A stretch of 64,000 bases of DNA from Trochalopteron elliotii (lineage: Eukaryota > Chordata > Aves > Passeriformes > Leiothrichidae), in contig JANPWX010000246.1 of assembly GCA_024734555.1 (NCBI GenBank), positions 1,576,312-1,640,311 on the forward strand. Direction: 5' to 3'. Position numbers and translations under genes: made by a program. The stretch's first letter is position 1. Each line of letters opens with the position of its first letter. Under the pieces are notes generated by a model, which did not search any database, had not been told where the DNA came from, and saw only the letters and a program-made list of their open reading frames with translations. Below are positions 53,306 through 64,000 of the stretch, piece after piece.

Positions 53306-55797
53306 GCGAAATGACATCAGGTGGATTAGAAAAGAATCATTATACTATCAGAAAATGAAATGTCATGACATTGCTCACAGTGCAAATGTTTCTCTCTCCT
53401 TCCTTCCTTCCTGCACTGCATTTGAACTAAAGGAAGAGTTTTTCCTCCCACTTCTCTGGAGTCTGAGTACTTCCATGATCGAAAATGGGAGTGGGAAGAG
53501 GTAAACACGAGATGTTTAAAGGAATTGCCATGGTTATGTTATCTCATGATCTTTTACAAGTAACAGTATAGAGGAAAGAGAATGATGTATTTAAAAAGTA
53601 CTCTCTTTAGCGTGAGGAACAGATGGAAGCTTGCGCATCCAATCACTCCAAGGCTGTAAGATCACTACCTATACAAAATGCTACATGCAGAAACTGTATG
53701 GATGAAGTTAAAATACTGTCACATGGATTTGTTGAGGATGCAGAGCTCCCAGTGAGATTTCTAGAGACAGCCACTGCAATACTACAACATAACAACAGTT
53801 TCTAAATTATAAGTAACATCCACAGTAATTTAGGAACTGAATGACTAATGGAGATATTATCAGCATTCAAAATAGAAAGTGTCTGACTGCAAAAAGAATA
53901 ATTTTCACATGCAAGATCTAAAGGAACAAATTTAATACATGGTTGCAATTGGTACGTATTTAATTATTGCAAAAGAAACAGATATGCATTACTGAAACCA
54001 CTTTGAGACCTCTGTGGACGCCCTGGATAAAGGAAATCTACACAACTAAGGCAGAGTATATGGAAAAAACCCACTATTTATATAATATCGCATGGCTTTT
54101 TTTGTGCATTTAATGAATGTACTGACCCAGTGTCAAAGGTAAATAGAGTAGTTTAGAGTGTCATCCTTTGCATTTGTAACCATAGTGGCTAACACATATG
54201 AATGTAATCCAGTTTATAGCATTGTCCTACTAATGCAGGAGCAAATGATGAAATCCATATACATCTTACCTCATGAAGAAATAGCGCATCATGATGAAAG
54301 CTATTCAGTTCCATACTCATCTTCAGAGTTTTTGATATGAAAAACATGAAAATCTCTTCTGTTGTCAAAAGAATGCTTAATATTTGGTCCTATATATATA
54401 TTAATTAGGATAGCTTTGCAAATTAATCCAAAAATTAGAATGGATATGGAAAGTTTCCTTCATATTTCCTCAAACAAACCAAGGTTGTCCATTACCCATT
54501 TCAAAATTGTAGTTATTTTATATAAAACCCACCATAAATGTAGTAGAAAATGTTTTCCTGATTGTATTAATGCATCTTATACATAGGTTACTACTCTAAA
54601 ATGAGTGAAAAGTCCCAAAGTTCAGTCTGCCTAGCAGAGAATTTTAAAGATTTGCATTAAAATTTCAAAGGCTAGAAATATCTGTACCTTAGTAAAAAAG
54701 GCACATTTGTTTTTGCAGGATGGCATAGACATTCTGAAGAATTTTATGTTACTAGAAACTTTGAAAGACTTTTGTTTTTGCACCAGTACATCAAAACAAT
54801 TGTGTCTAAAGAAGTATTGGCTCACATAAATTAACTTCAAGAACTTAATCAAATACCGTAATAATATGCTTCCAATGTTTGTAAAGTGTGAACAAAGAAA
54901 AAGTCATACAGACAACTTTCTACACTCCACAACTCTAGAAGATATTTTTAGTAACAAAATACCTAATAACTTGAGATCCCACAGCCTACTGTAGCCTCAT
55001 GGTCACGAAAGCTCCCCTGACCAACAAAATTGTTGGTGCTATTTAGAAAGCAACTACAGGAATAGTCATATTTATCAATCAGCAATATCTCTTAGAGATC
55101 AGAAAGGACTGTGGCTCTAAACACTCTTAGCTCTTTTCAGTGATGTGAAATCTAGCAGGAGGCTCTGAAGCAGTGAGGAAAAGGAAGAGGAATTGTAATT
55201 CTGGAGTTGCAATGTCCCAAAGTACGTTTGGTTCCTCTCCCAAAACTGCGCAGAGTGGCACACTCAGGAAATTAGGTAACAACAAGAGAAGAAGAGTCAC
55301 AGAGTAATTTTTCAAACAGAATCTGAAGGACAGCTGTCCTAAGAAAAAGACATCTTTTCATGCTAGATAGCATGGGAAATTAAGCTGTCAAGTCAGCACT
55401 GTACAAAATCCATCCATTTGGTGTGTACTACTCAATCAGACTGTGAAGATACTATCTGCTTTGCTGGAGTAAAAGAAGAGGCTGCTAAGTGAGACACTAG
55501 CTTGATCAAGGTATCTGAATGCAATACGTGCAGTACATTTAAGTTCTTTAAGCACAGACTATATGTGGCAAAGATATTGTAGGTGTATTAGTCAGCTAAA
55601 GCCTCATGAGAGCTCTGAGCACTAAGTTCAAAACAGTGGCTTCCATAACTTAGACCTGTAGGGTCAAGATAGATATGTATAAGGAAATTCTGACTTTAAA
55701 ATTAGACATGTATCACTGCCACTCTGTGGCTGTATTGGAGCTGTAAAGAGGAGGACCAGAAAGATACAGAACAAGGATTTCTGGATGTCTGAAATTA

Positions 55798-55803
55798 CTA
55801 AAT
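55798..55803. repeat. Target-site duplication, left copy
   Basis: CTAAAT, identical to 56350-56355 and directly abutting the left end of the probable LTR. Confidence 0.7.
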
Positions 55804-56349
55804 TATGGACAGCTGTAGAGTCTGTGGTCCGACCCAGAATGCCGCAACCTTCCCAGAGAGAGAGGTCTCACAAGAGACAACCTTCCAGGGGTCTTGGGCA
55901 GTCCTCGGCCACCGGGCAGCCTCAGCAAGGTGGGCACAGCCTGTGGCTGCAGGTGATCAGCTCTGAGCAGTGATTTCAGCCCTTCCTGGCGAGGTGATCC
56001 CAGGCCAACTCGGAGACAGAGAGACAGGAGTGCCAGTGCAATTCCACAGGGGCAGCCTTTATTGTCCAGCACCCTGCAAAGGGGGCCAAGGACAACAGCT
56101 CCCTGCTGAACTGGGCAGATGCTGGGGTATTCATGGGGGAAAGCAGGGGTGGTGCCAAAGGGGAAAAACCAATGGGTTGGAAAGGATCTACATGGCTATA
56201 TCAGAGCATTATGGGTACTTTGCCCTGACCAGAGAGAACTGCCTCATCAATGAGTTATCTCTCCCAGGAAGGGCTGAGATGAGCTTATCACATTCCATTC
56301 AAAGGACATCCCTCCAGGCAGAGGCCTGGGAGGCCTATCCACCTCCACA
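55804..56349 (-). mobile_element. Probable solo LTR of an endogenous retrovirus (class II-like)
   Basis: Seen: a 546-bp block, markedly more GC-rich than its surroundings, flanked by identical 6-bp repeats CTAAAT at 55798-55803 and 56350-56355. Its ends are inverted repeats with one mismatch (plus-strand left end TATGGA, right end TCCACA). On the minus strand an AATAAA signal lies at 56058-56063 and a TATA-like ATATAG at 56196-56201, in the order expected for U3-R-U5, so the LTR reads right to left. Known: 6-bp target duplications and TG...CA-type termini are typical of alpha/betaretrovirus-like (class II) elements in birds. No gag, pol or env sequence adjoins, so it is a solo LTR left by recombination. 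Family assignment is inference and needs a repeat-library match. Open frames across it (for example 55970-56353) are incidental. Confidence 0.75.
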
Positions 56350-56355
56350 CTAAAT
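56350..56355. repeat. Target-site duplication, right copy
   Basis: CTAAAT, identical to 55798-55803 and directly abutting the right end of the probable LTR. Confidence 0.7.
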
Positions 56356-59218
56356 GATGTAAGACTCTTCAGTTTGCAAATGAGACCATTGACAGGAGAA
56401 TTTATAGAAGTTTGTAAAAGGAACTGTAGCACAGAAAAGATAAATAGAGAAGGAATTTAAGGATGCATTTGATAAGCTATTAGAAACAATGTGTAACTTC
56501 CCTTAAAAACTTGTTATATGAGGACTGGAAATTGATGAAATTGATGTCAGTTTTTGAGAATAGTTTCATGGAAGATCCACAGTAATACTGGCCCCTACGA
56601 CTGTCCCAGGTGAAAAAGCAGGAATTTAAAGATGCATGCTAGTAATGCACACATGGATAAAGACAACCAAGAAGAGTTAAAGTGACTGCATGTAAGGATG
56701 CCTCATATCTCAGGAGCCTACTGGTGTTCCTTGAAGCAGCCAAAATCATGTAGAGAAGGTTAACAATTTGCTTGAACTGCTTGTTTGCCTGAACTTCTAA
56801 AGTCTTTTGATAAAGCCACTCTTAAAACGCTTTTACAAAAAAATCCCCTAAAAGCCACAAAATAGCAGTGATAACATTAAGGCATAAGAAGAGTTTTTTT
56901 CATGGAGAAATAGCTGTTTAAACCAGGAAACTGCAGGAGAAATTGCAGTTTTCAAGGTGGAAGGAGGTTTCTAATGAATTCCTCAAGAGATGTGTGAATG
57001 AACCTCATCAGCTCAATATATTTATTCATTCTATAGGGAAGAAGACTAGCAGTAATGTCACAAAACTTGATGATGATAGAAACTTATTCAAGATTAAAAA
57101 GTCAAGGACCAGCTGGGCTCAAAATTATTATTTTAGGAATGCTAAGCAAATAATTAATGATATGCTTGTTCATAATATATTTGCTATGTAGCCTTCCCTG
57201 GTCCTCCGTTTATGGTGATTTTTATAGACATCACAGTGGGTTAGGTAGACCCACTGATCTGTTTCACTACAGCCACTGTTAAGCTCTTTCATTCCTACAG
57301 TAAAAATATCATGGGCTTCAACAATCATGTACCCACTTTAAGTAAAACTGAAGAGCCACTCTTTCACACAGTCTATAGTTCAATTAAACTGTGGGACTCA
57401 CCAGTGATCTTGCAAAAGGTCCAAAGTATTTAGCTATAAACTAATGGAAGGCACTCCATTGGTAACTAATTTCTTTCTCTGGTATTTTTGCTCTGATCCT
57501 GAACAGCAAGCATTATATCCTAAGAGAAACCAGGAGTGCAATTTGTGAGAGATTTTCAAGGACACTTCCCAAAACTTTCAAAATCTGGACAGTAATTGAA
57601 CCATACCATAAAGATTAATTTTACAGAAGACTGAATCATCTGAGTGAAAGAAGTATGTATGAGAAAAGAAGCTCAGAGAGCAAGATGAAGTAATTGAGAA
57701 GAAATGTAAACCAGGCCACTTCCATGTAACCCTTCTCCCAGGAGTTCAACTATCTGTGATTCCAGACCTACTTTCAGTACAGCGCAGCTGTGCAACTGTT
57801 CTCAGTTTCCTTCTGAGAAAATTGCTAGGGCGTGAGATGGAGCTGTGAGAGAGTGCACAGGCTGGAAGCGTTGGACATAAGAAAGGTAAAGTTGCAGACA
57901 TAAGTAACGTTGTTGAGACAGGAAAAACTGGCACCTGAAGGATTAAAGGAACAACACTCACATGAAGAAGCATAAAATCTTAATGAGAAAAAAGGAAGGG
58001 AAATCAGAAGATAGCATCTCAGCACTACCACAGATCAGCCTGTTCCAGTGAGCCCCAGAGGCCAGCTCTCCCCTTACCTGAGTGATGACTACCTGCCATT
58101 ATACTGAGTGACTCATTTGGTGGGGGTTGATTTAATGCCTAGTTCATTAATCCTGCAATGTATTGTGTGTTACAGGACAAATAACCTGCTTTGTGCTTTT
58201 AAGGTGTTTATATCTTGCCTGAAGAATCTCTATGGTAAAAGTTCCCTGAGGAGAATGAGTCCCACAGGGGGAGGGTTATGTAAGTAATCCAGAATAACAG
58301 ACAAGAATAATATGATTAGTCATATAGAAAAGCATTTATACTTCAAAGCACATGTACACAGGTGGGTTAGGGGATTACAGAACATACTGGACTTTTTTTC
58401 AGCAGATGATATGTATTTCAGAAAAGTTCCTCATAGCTACAGCATTGAATAATTACATCTGAATCTGGAAATACAGAATGTGATCTCTCTAATGAGCCAA
58501 GAAACCTGGGAGACAAAAGCAAGAGTGTTGGGAAACCTAGTCTAGGAGAAGGCATTCTGAATACTTAAAATCCCAGGATAAGAGAATTAGAACAATGCTT
58601 CCCAAAAAGCACATCACAAAAGGAAATAGATCTGGGAAAATTCTAAATTATCTAAATGAAAAATTAATTAGTGAAACAAAATCTAAATTTCAAAGTCTGA
58701 CTTGTTGAAGAAGGACTGAAAATGCTGGTGGGAGCTTACAAGAAACACAAGTGAGTAACTTTTAAAATTACTCTTCTGATTCAAATGCTTTTAGAAATTG
58801 CTGCTTGATTGCATTTGAAGAAACACACGCCCTATGTAGCATGTGCATGGAAGTTTGAAGGAAACTAACACGTAAGTCAGAGATGACAGTACCTTGCCAG
58901 AATAATTTGAAATAATTTTTAGGAAGCTGAATATTAAATTTATTTCTTAATGCCAGAGAGCTGGCTGGGGGACCAGAAAAGAGGAGGGAAGATGCCCTTT
59001 ACGACTGGTGCCTCAGACATTCTCCCTCTCTCATATGCTTGGTGGTCTCTTCAAAGTGGTTTTAAATGTGATTACCTAGATGATAATTTACAAGGATAAT
59101 AAAACTGTGTTGAAAATAAAGTAAGAACTGTTCTTTTTAGGAAGACAAGAAGATTCAAAGTTCTGATTATTCTAGCATCCTATGAGAATAAAGTGTAAAT
59201 CCCAAAGGATAATTTTAA
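56356..59218. other. Intron, nothing recognised
   Basis: Single-copy-looking sequence between the probable LTR and the CR1 fragment. No exon or structured element seen. Confidence 0.6.
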
Positions 59219-59692
59219 TCATAGAATCATTTAAGTTGGAAAAGACCTTTAAGTTCATTGAGTTCCACCATAAACCGAACAGTATAAGGTCCCTCTAAAC
59301 CATATCACTAAGTGCCACACCTATATGTCTTTGAAACATCCCCAGGGATGGTGACTCAATCTTCACGACTTTCCTGGGCAGCTTGTTCCAATGCTTGACA
59401 ACTCTTTCCTTTCAGTGAAGATTTCTTTCCTAATATTCAATACAAGACTTGAGGCCATTTCCTGTTGTTTTTCACTTGGGAGAAGAGACTGACCTCCACC
59501 TTGCTACAGCCTCCTTTCAGGAAGGTATAGAGTGAAAAGGTCTCTCCTGAGCCTCCTTTCCTCCAGGCTGAACAACTCCAGCTCCCTCAGCCACCCTTCA
59601 TAGGACGTGTGCTCCAGACCCTTTACCAACTTTGCTGTCCTTTCGGGATACGCTCCAGTGCCTCAACCTCCTTCTTCTAGTGAGGAATCCAA
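59219..59692 (-). mobile_element. CR1 LINE 3' fragment, minus strand
   Basis: Seen in antisense on the plus strand: an ATCATAGAATCA terminus at 59219, then the conserved GTTGGAAAAGACC segment, and further up the block CCAGGCTGAACAACTCCAGC followed by CCCTCAGCC, all typical of the CR1 3' coding tail and 3' UTR. The match fades near 59692. It is a different CR1 subfamily from the copy at 22.2 kb, judging by its terminus and many differences. It is 5'-truncated with no intact frame. It is in the same orientation as ANKS1B. CR1 insertions rarely leave clear target duplications and none was seen. Confidence 0.93.
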
Positions 59693-62235
59693 ACAGAAGA
59701 TATTATCTCTAGCATCAAACCTGTTTCTATCCCTCCAGAACATATGGTTGATTTCCCAGCAGCTAAATGGAAAGAAGGACCAAATAGGAACAAAGGGATT
59801 CCTTGAACCAAATTAGGCATGGCTTTTATGTCAAATTTGGTGGTTGAAACTGTTTAAAAAGCTGAAATGAAGTTATAATTTCTGTAGCCCTTGATATATC
59901 TTTATTGCATATTAGACATAACTTTAATTTAAACTTCTTGTTCTATCTACAACTTAAGCAATCAAGAGCCACCAAACCAAGGGTATTCTAAATTCTTTTT
60001 AGGATTCTGAATCTGTTTTTTCTCTTGTTTTTCAAGTGCCTGGATTTTGACCTACTCAAGTGAATACTCCTGTTCCTGAGTTAGTGGTTTTGACTTTAAT
60101 GCATTCTTTCATGAAAAAGTTTCTGCAAGAAGCTTTTCTTTGCCATCAATAGAAGAAGTGAGACCTTTGAAATCAATTTCAGACAGCATGCCTGCTGGTC
60201 AGAGGTAAGTATCTCGTTCTGACAGACTGCACAATGCTTCAAATCAATTTCTTGTCCATTTCTGAAAGATTCCCTTCAACTGAAACAAAATAGTAATAGT
60301 AAATGCCTTTCTAAGCCACAGATTTTCTCAGTGAACATATCATCACATTGAGCTCCTACTGACTGGGGGGAATCAAATATGGCAGGACTAAAACAGCAAT
60401 TCTTATAAGGTAAAACTGTTTCATTAATTCTGATCTTGAACAATATAATTCAAACATATCAGGTGGAAAAAATATTTATCTCCATATATTCCTATACCTA
60501 TAGAAGTACTTAGACACCTATTAAATAGCTTCTTCTTGCAACTCATTGCAAAAGGGGTGTTTTTCCAAGAAGTACAGATCTTCAAATTGAACATAATGTT
60601 AAGCTTTAAAGTTAGAGGGACATAGGCGTTTGGTTTATACTAGTTCTTCAGGAGTGTATTCCTGTTAACTTCAGTGCAGGCACTCTCCTCTTCATCATTT
60701 TAAATAAGTTTGGAATCAAACCACAAACCTTTAATGACGTTTTAATGATCCACTTGGGGGAGCTAAAGGGTAATTTGTTTCCAAATTGATTGTGACAAAA
60801 TGGGATGCAAAATTACAGAAAACAATAAAAGCAGAATCTTCTACTTTTTTCAACTCAGTGCTAGTTGATGGCCTATATTAGCTTCTGAGGCAAAGAGTCT
60901 CCAGTTCTTATTAAAATTCCAGCCATTCAGAGAAAAAAGAATCCCAGTTAAAACTAGCTTAGCAGCAGACATACATAATGCATCAATCATGTCCTGACTT
61001 CAGTTATGTAGCTACAAGATACATTAAATTAGACAAAACACATGAGGCAGAGTTTGGCCCTTACACTACATTTTTGTGCTAGTTAACATCAACGGTGATG
61101 CAAGAAAAGAAATTCCAGCATTCAATGGTTTTGCTTCCAACTAATAGGAAATACCTCCTTTTATGTTTTTCTTCCTTTTGTTTACATGCTGGTCTCAGCC
61201 TACACCTGCCTGTGCCTCGTGCAGCAGTTATTGTGTTGCAATAGGGCTTTGCACCATCCTTATGTTCTTCATTTCTCCAGCCTGGGACACAATGGGAATT
61301 GTTTCCTAGTATACAACTACACCAGCTGCTTTATCTTATGCTTGTTTGACTATGGTTACTGGTAGCTCTTGGACTGCTCTGGGACTCAGGCACTAATCAG
61401 AGGCAGAGATATAGTATCTCCTGTACCTGAAGGAAGAACAGAGTCTTTGGTCTGTGAAGAATCAATAACATATGATATCAGGCTTCTCTCCATGTAGAGG
61501 TTGCCCTAAAAGTTCATATAAACTGACATTACAGTTGATTTCAGAAGTCACAGCAAAGCTACAATCATCAATCTTTTATAAGAGAAAACAATTCACTTTC
61601 AGACACATAACTCACATGAAAATTCCACTGGCAGAGCTGTACTGTCAATGTCTTTACTGTAACATTACAAACTTCACTATAACAGCATAAACTTCCTCTC
61701 ATTCCAAATTACCCTGCAGTGCAGTCCACATTAAAGTTAATGGTTGCCAACATGGACATCTAATTAAAGTGAGTCACGTAAATGAAGTTTCAAGCAAAAG
61801 TGATAATTAAATAAAAAATTGTGTTATTTTAGAATAACTTACTAACTATAAGGTTTCCTTATTTTATGTCTAATTCAGTTGGAGCATGTAGAAACAGTAA
61901 ACTATAATATCTCTACAGGAAGTACTGTTTCTAGGCACTTTAAAAGCAAAGATGTGTGCTTTGTAGCTTTAAACTCCCAAAATATATTTTTAAATGTCAT
62001 TCAGGCTCCTGAAGGCAAACACAATCATGCTGATTGAATACCATGCTAAAGACAATGGCAAAGTAAATGGAAGTAAAGGGTACAGTCAACCCAGCTACAG
62101 ACATGAAGGGTGTAGTCATTAACAGCACTTGATGACTGTATTTGTGGTGCAAATTGCTTTTCTGCATTCTTCTTGATGTACAAGGACAAGTACTACATAA
62201 CATATTTGGGAGGAACTACTGCTATAAATTAATCA
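59693..62235. other. ANKS1B: Intron just downstream of the ANKS1B exon
   Basis: The first 2.5 kb of the downstream intron. No second exon with the SAM2 C-terminal helix was recognised here. Confidence 0.6.
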
Positions 62236-62241
62236 ACTTAC
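62236..62241 (-). other. ANKS1B: Splice donor of the ANKS1B SAM2 exon
   Basis: The minus strand reads AAT|GTAAGT, a perfect match to the intronic half of the U1 donor consensus, directly after the last codon (Asn). The reading frame continues past the donor for only a few codons, as expected for an exon edge. Confidence 0.9.
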
Positions 62242-62394
62242 ATTAATTAATTCAATCTCCCATATTTTTTTCACAAGGTCCATCGATGTATAGCCATTAA
62301 TTAGAAAGGATTTGGTATAGTCACCCAGTTCAATGGAATCCAGCCATTCAGCTACAGAGGAGGGGTTGTAACCATCGTGACCAATCTGCTTCAT
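62242..62394 (-). CDS. ANKS1B: ANKS1B internal exon encoding most of the second SAM domain
   Basis: Seen: on the minus strand this 153-bp segment reads as 51 uninterrupted codons, beginning MKQIGHDGYN and ending KKIWEIELIN. It is bounded by a CAG acceptor and a GTAAGT donor, and both boundaries fall between codons (phase 0). Known: the core VAEWLDSIELGDYTK...FLINGYTSMDL is characteristic of the second SAM domain of ANKS1B (AIDA-1, EB-1), a neuronal scaffold with N-terminal ankyrin repeats, tandem SAM domains and a C-terminal PTB domain, found at the postsynaptic density and in the nucleus. The paralogue ANKS1A differs at many of these positions as I recall it. SAM domains are about 65-70 residues, so this exon should cover roughly helices 1-4, with the last helix and its basic HRKR-type segment in the next exon. 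The ATG that opens the exon is an internal methionine of the full protein, not necessarily a start. No frameshift or stop is present. Confidence 0.95.
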
Positions 62395-62422
62395 CTGAAA
62401 AACAAGGATGAGCAAAAATTAG
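62395..62422 (-). other. ANKS1B: Splice acceptor, pyrimidine tract and candidate branch point of the ANKS1B SAM2 exon
   Basis: Read on the minus strand, the exon is preceded by a pyrimidine-rich run ending in TTTTTCAG. A CTAAT motif at 62418-62422 puts its candidate branch adenosine (62419) about 25 nt from the exon, within the usual range. The AG at 62395-62396 is the only one in this short run, which fixes the exon boundary. Confidence 0.85.
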
Positions 62423-64000
62423 TGGTGATACTCAACAAGCACCTTTCAGAACAGGAGTTACATGAATTATTTTCTTTGGGTCAGTTATCTTAGCATCTGA
62501 TCAACAGTCTTTTAATGCTTAGTGCAACATGAAACAATTTTGTGTTTAAGCAGTAAATTTAGTTTAGAACTTAGTTTTTGATACATCTTTTTCTTATGGA
62601 TGCTTGCCTTTTACACCAGAGTATACCAAGACTGTAGCTGGAGTTCAATTCTTTCGAGACATCAGGGAATCCATAAGTAGAGGAAGACAAAAGGGTAAAA
62701 GAGACATTAATATCCTCTACTGCCCAAAAATGTCAGATTTTCACCCCAGATTTAATAGAAGGGGAAGAAATTAGACTGAAAAATAGTTCTTTCGGTATCA
62801 TACTGCAGATGAAACATATGGTCTTGGTTGTATTGTTCCTAATTTTATCTTTTCTACCAGGCTATATGTTATTTTATAACAGCTGAACCTGCACTACATT
62901 TTTCCATCCCCAGGGAAGGTTTAAAAAAAGTATCTTTCCTCTACCTGCTCACATTTTTCATGGCACTCCTGGGAATTAAACATGTTTTCGATTTCCCACT
63001 GTATGTTAAGTTGCCTGAGATTGGACAACTGAATCAGATATTATCAGAATGGAATTGACAGAATAATGTACACAGAAGTGCACCACTTGCACGTATATAG
63101 AAACACAGCTACCCAATGTCATAAATCTTGTTTTCATAAAAAACTAAGAAATACCACTGGCATGTAATTTTTCTGAATTTTGTTAAGCTGTCAGGAAGTA
63201 AAATCTGCAATTTCTCTTTAGCAGCTGCCTCTCAGTGACACAAGACTTTCAAGATAGTCATTAAAGCCATTAAAGATAAAAACGTGTAAAGCCTCTGCCT
63301 GTGCAGTTTGCTATGCCACACTGTTTTAATGAATTTTAAAGTAATCTGCAATAGTGGTAAAAATAGAAACAGAATGAGGTAGAAAAAATTATGCAATAGC
63401 CTCAATTTTCAACAGTATTTTTTACATATCATTCTTCTATGGAAGTGTTACTATTGCTAACTTGATAATACACTGAACCGCTAAATTACTAAGAAGCTTT
63501 GGAGGGTTAGAAACCATGGGTTTTGCACAGGTTCTCCTGACTGTGCAGGGGTGACTGTGAACAGTAAAAGACACTCTCCCATTTTTGCCTATTAATATAC
63601 ATTCCTACTTTATGAGAAACAATGTAAGTGTGATAGAAACAAAATGCTTTGAGCTTAAGTTTGAAGTGAGTGACAAAGTAATTTAAAAAGGAGAGAATTC
63701 TGATCTAAATATCTTGCCTGAACCAAATTATTTCTCACAGTTTATTTGAAGTACAATTTAAATTCAGAACAGAGAAAAAAAATTAAAGTCTGCATTTGAA
63801 AGCCACAGCAGTGTTCGTCAATCTGTCCATTCAAATGCAGAAAGCCAGCATGTCATAGTCTTGATCTGGGCTTCCTGCAGTGCCAGAGAGGAGTGATGCA
63901 GGCACACTGCAATGTGAATATGAGAGTTTACTCATAGTCTTTTGCTGCAGATGTTGGGTATAAAATATTAATTGCAATATTTAAATGATGTAATGAATCA
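62395..64000 (-). other. ANKS1B: Upstream ANKS1B intron, 3' portion
   Basis: AT-rich sequence with no recognised exon, repeat family or RNA gene. The preceding exon, which should carry the first SAM domain and linker, is not in this 1.6 kb, so the intron extends beyond the right edge of the window. Assignment as intron follows from the acceptor at 62395 and the direction of the gene. Confidence 0.8.

Larger units (their letters stand above)
46982..55797. other. Intron, nothing beyond small repeats
   Basis: Contains the 11-mer triplication, the purine-rich tract and the 53278-53305 palindrome. No coding or RNA gene evidence. Confidence 0.6.
1..62241 (-). other. ANKS1B: Downstream ANKS1B intron, at least 62 kb
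   Basis: Inference: the exon at 62242-62394 ends in a donor that opens an intron running toward lower coordinates. I searched by eye on the minus strand for the continuation of SAM2, the proline-rich linker and the PTB domain, and recognised none down to position 1. ANKS1B is known in other vertebrates as a very large gene with long introns, so an intron of this size is plausible. A short alternative exon or a non-coding gene could lie inside unnoticed. The repeats listed separately are all embedded in it. Confidence 0.7.

Noticed and set aside
55785..56432. Several frames of 60-127 codons on both strands
   Set aside because: They lie mostly within the probable solo LTR, whose GC richness lowers stop frequency. 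No coding similarity.
59607..59816. 69-codon plus-strand frame
   Set aside because: It is antisense to the CR1 fragment and runs past its edge into intron.
1..64000. CRISPR arrays, operons, rRNA or tRNA genes
   Set aside because: None seen. The sequence is vertebrate intron, so the prokaryote-style features do not apply.

Overview
The window looks like nuclear DNA from a bird, or less likely another sauropsid. It is AT-rich, sparsely populated with repeats, and carries CR1 LINE copies in both orientations, one probable solo LTR of an endogenous retrovirus and several short microsatellites. No Alu, L1 or other mammal-specific repeat was recognised. There are no operons, rRNA, tRNA or CRISPR arrays.

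The only coding sequence I can support is one 153-bp exon on the minus strand at 62242-62394. It encodes most of the second SAM domain of ANKS1B (AIDA-1/EB-1, a brain-enriched ankyrin-repeat, SAM and PTB scaffold protein). Its acceptor, branch-point-like site and donor are all consensus-like. The gene runs right to left, so its 5' part lies beyond 64000 and its 3' part at or below position 1. Everything else appears to be intron: about 1.6 kb of the upstream intron (62395-64000) and about 62 kb of the downstream intron (1-62241). No further exon was recognised there, although a short or alternative exon could have been missed.

Layout from left to right: unremarkable AT-rich intron with a (TTTATA)n array near 5.2 kb, a local duplication near 7.7 kb, and an 18-bp motif present at both 12.3 and 14.7 kb, the second copy beside a perfect 19-bp-arm hairpin. 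A minus-strand CR1 at 22.2-23.7 kb retains endonuclease and reverse-transcriptase pieces but has two internal deletions. A 14-bp-arm inverted repeat lies at 25.3 kb, and an (AAAC)n array interrupted by a 10-N assembly gap at 26.9 kb. A CR1 3'-tail scrap is at 32.8 kb and a (CT)n(TA)n array at 37.0 kb. A plus-strand CR1 3' end lies at 39.3-39.6 kb. Next to it is a GC-rich cassette with a (CCTGAT)n array flanked by 9-bp direct repeats (39.8-40.2 kb), then another GC-richer stretch to 40.7 kb. Two perfect 29-bp palindromes sit within 69 bp at 46.9 kb. A 546-bp probable solo LTR with 6-bp target-site duplications is at 55.8-56.3 kb, and another minus-strand CR1 3' end at 59.2-59.7 kb. The ANKS1B exon is near the right end.

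The open reading frames of 60-147 codons scattered through the intron are best read as chance frames, many with non-ATG starts, or as frames inside repeats. I found no clear new multi-gene system. The items most worth a second look are the GC-rich cassette, the LTR, and the cluster of strong palindromes and hairpins.
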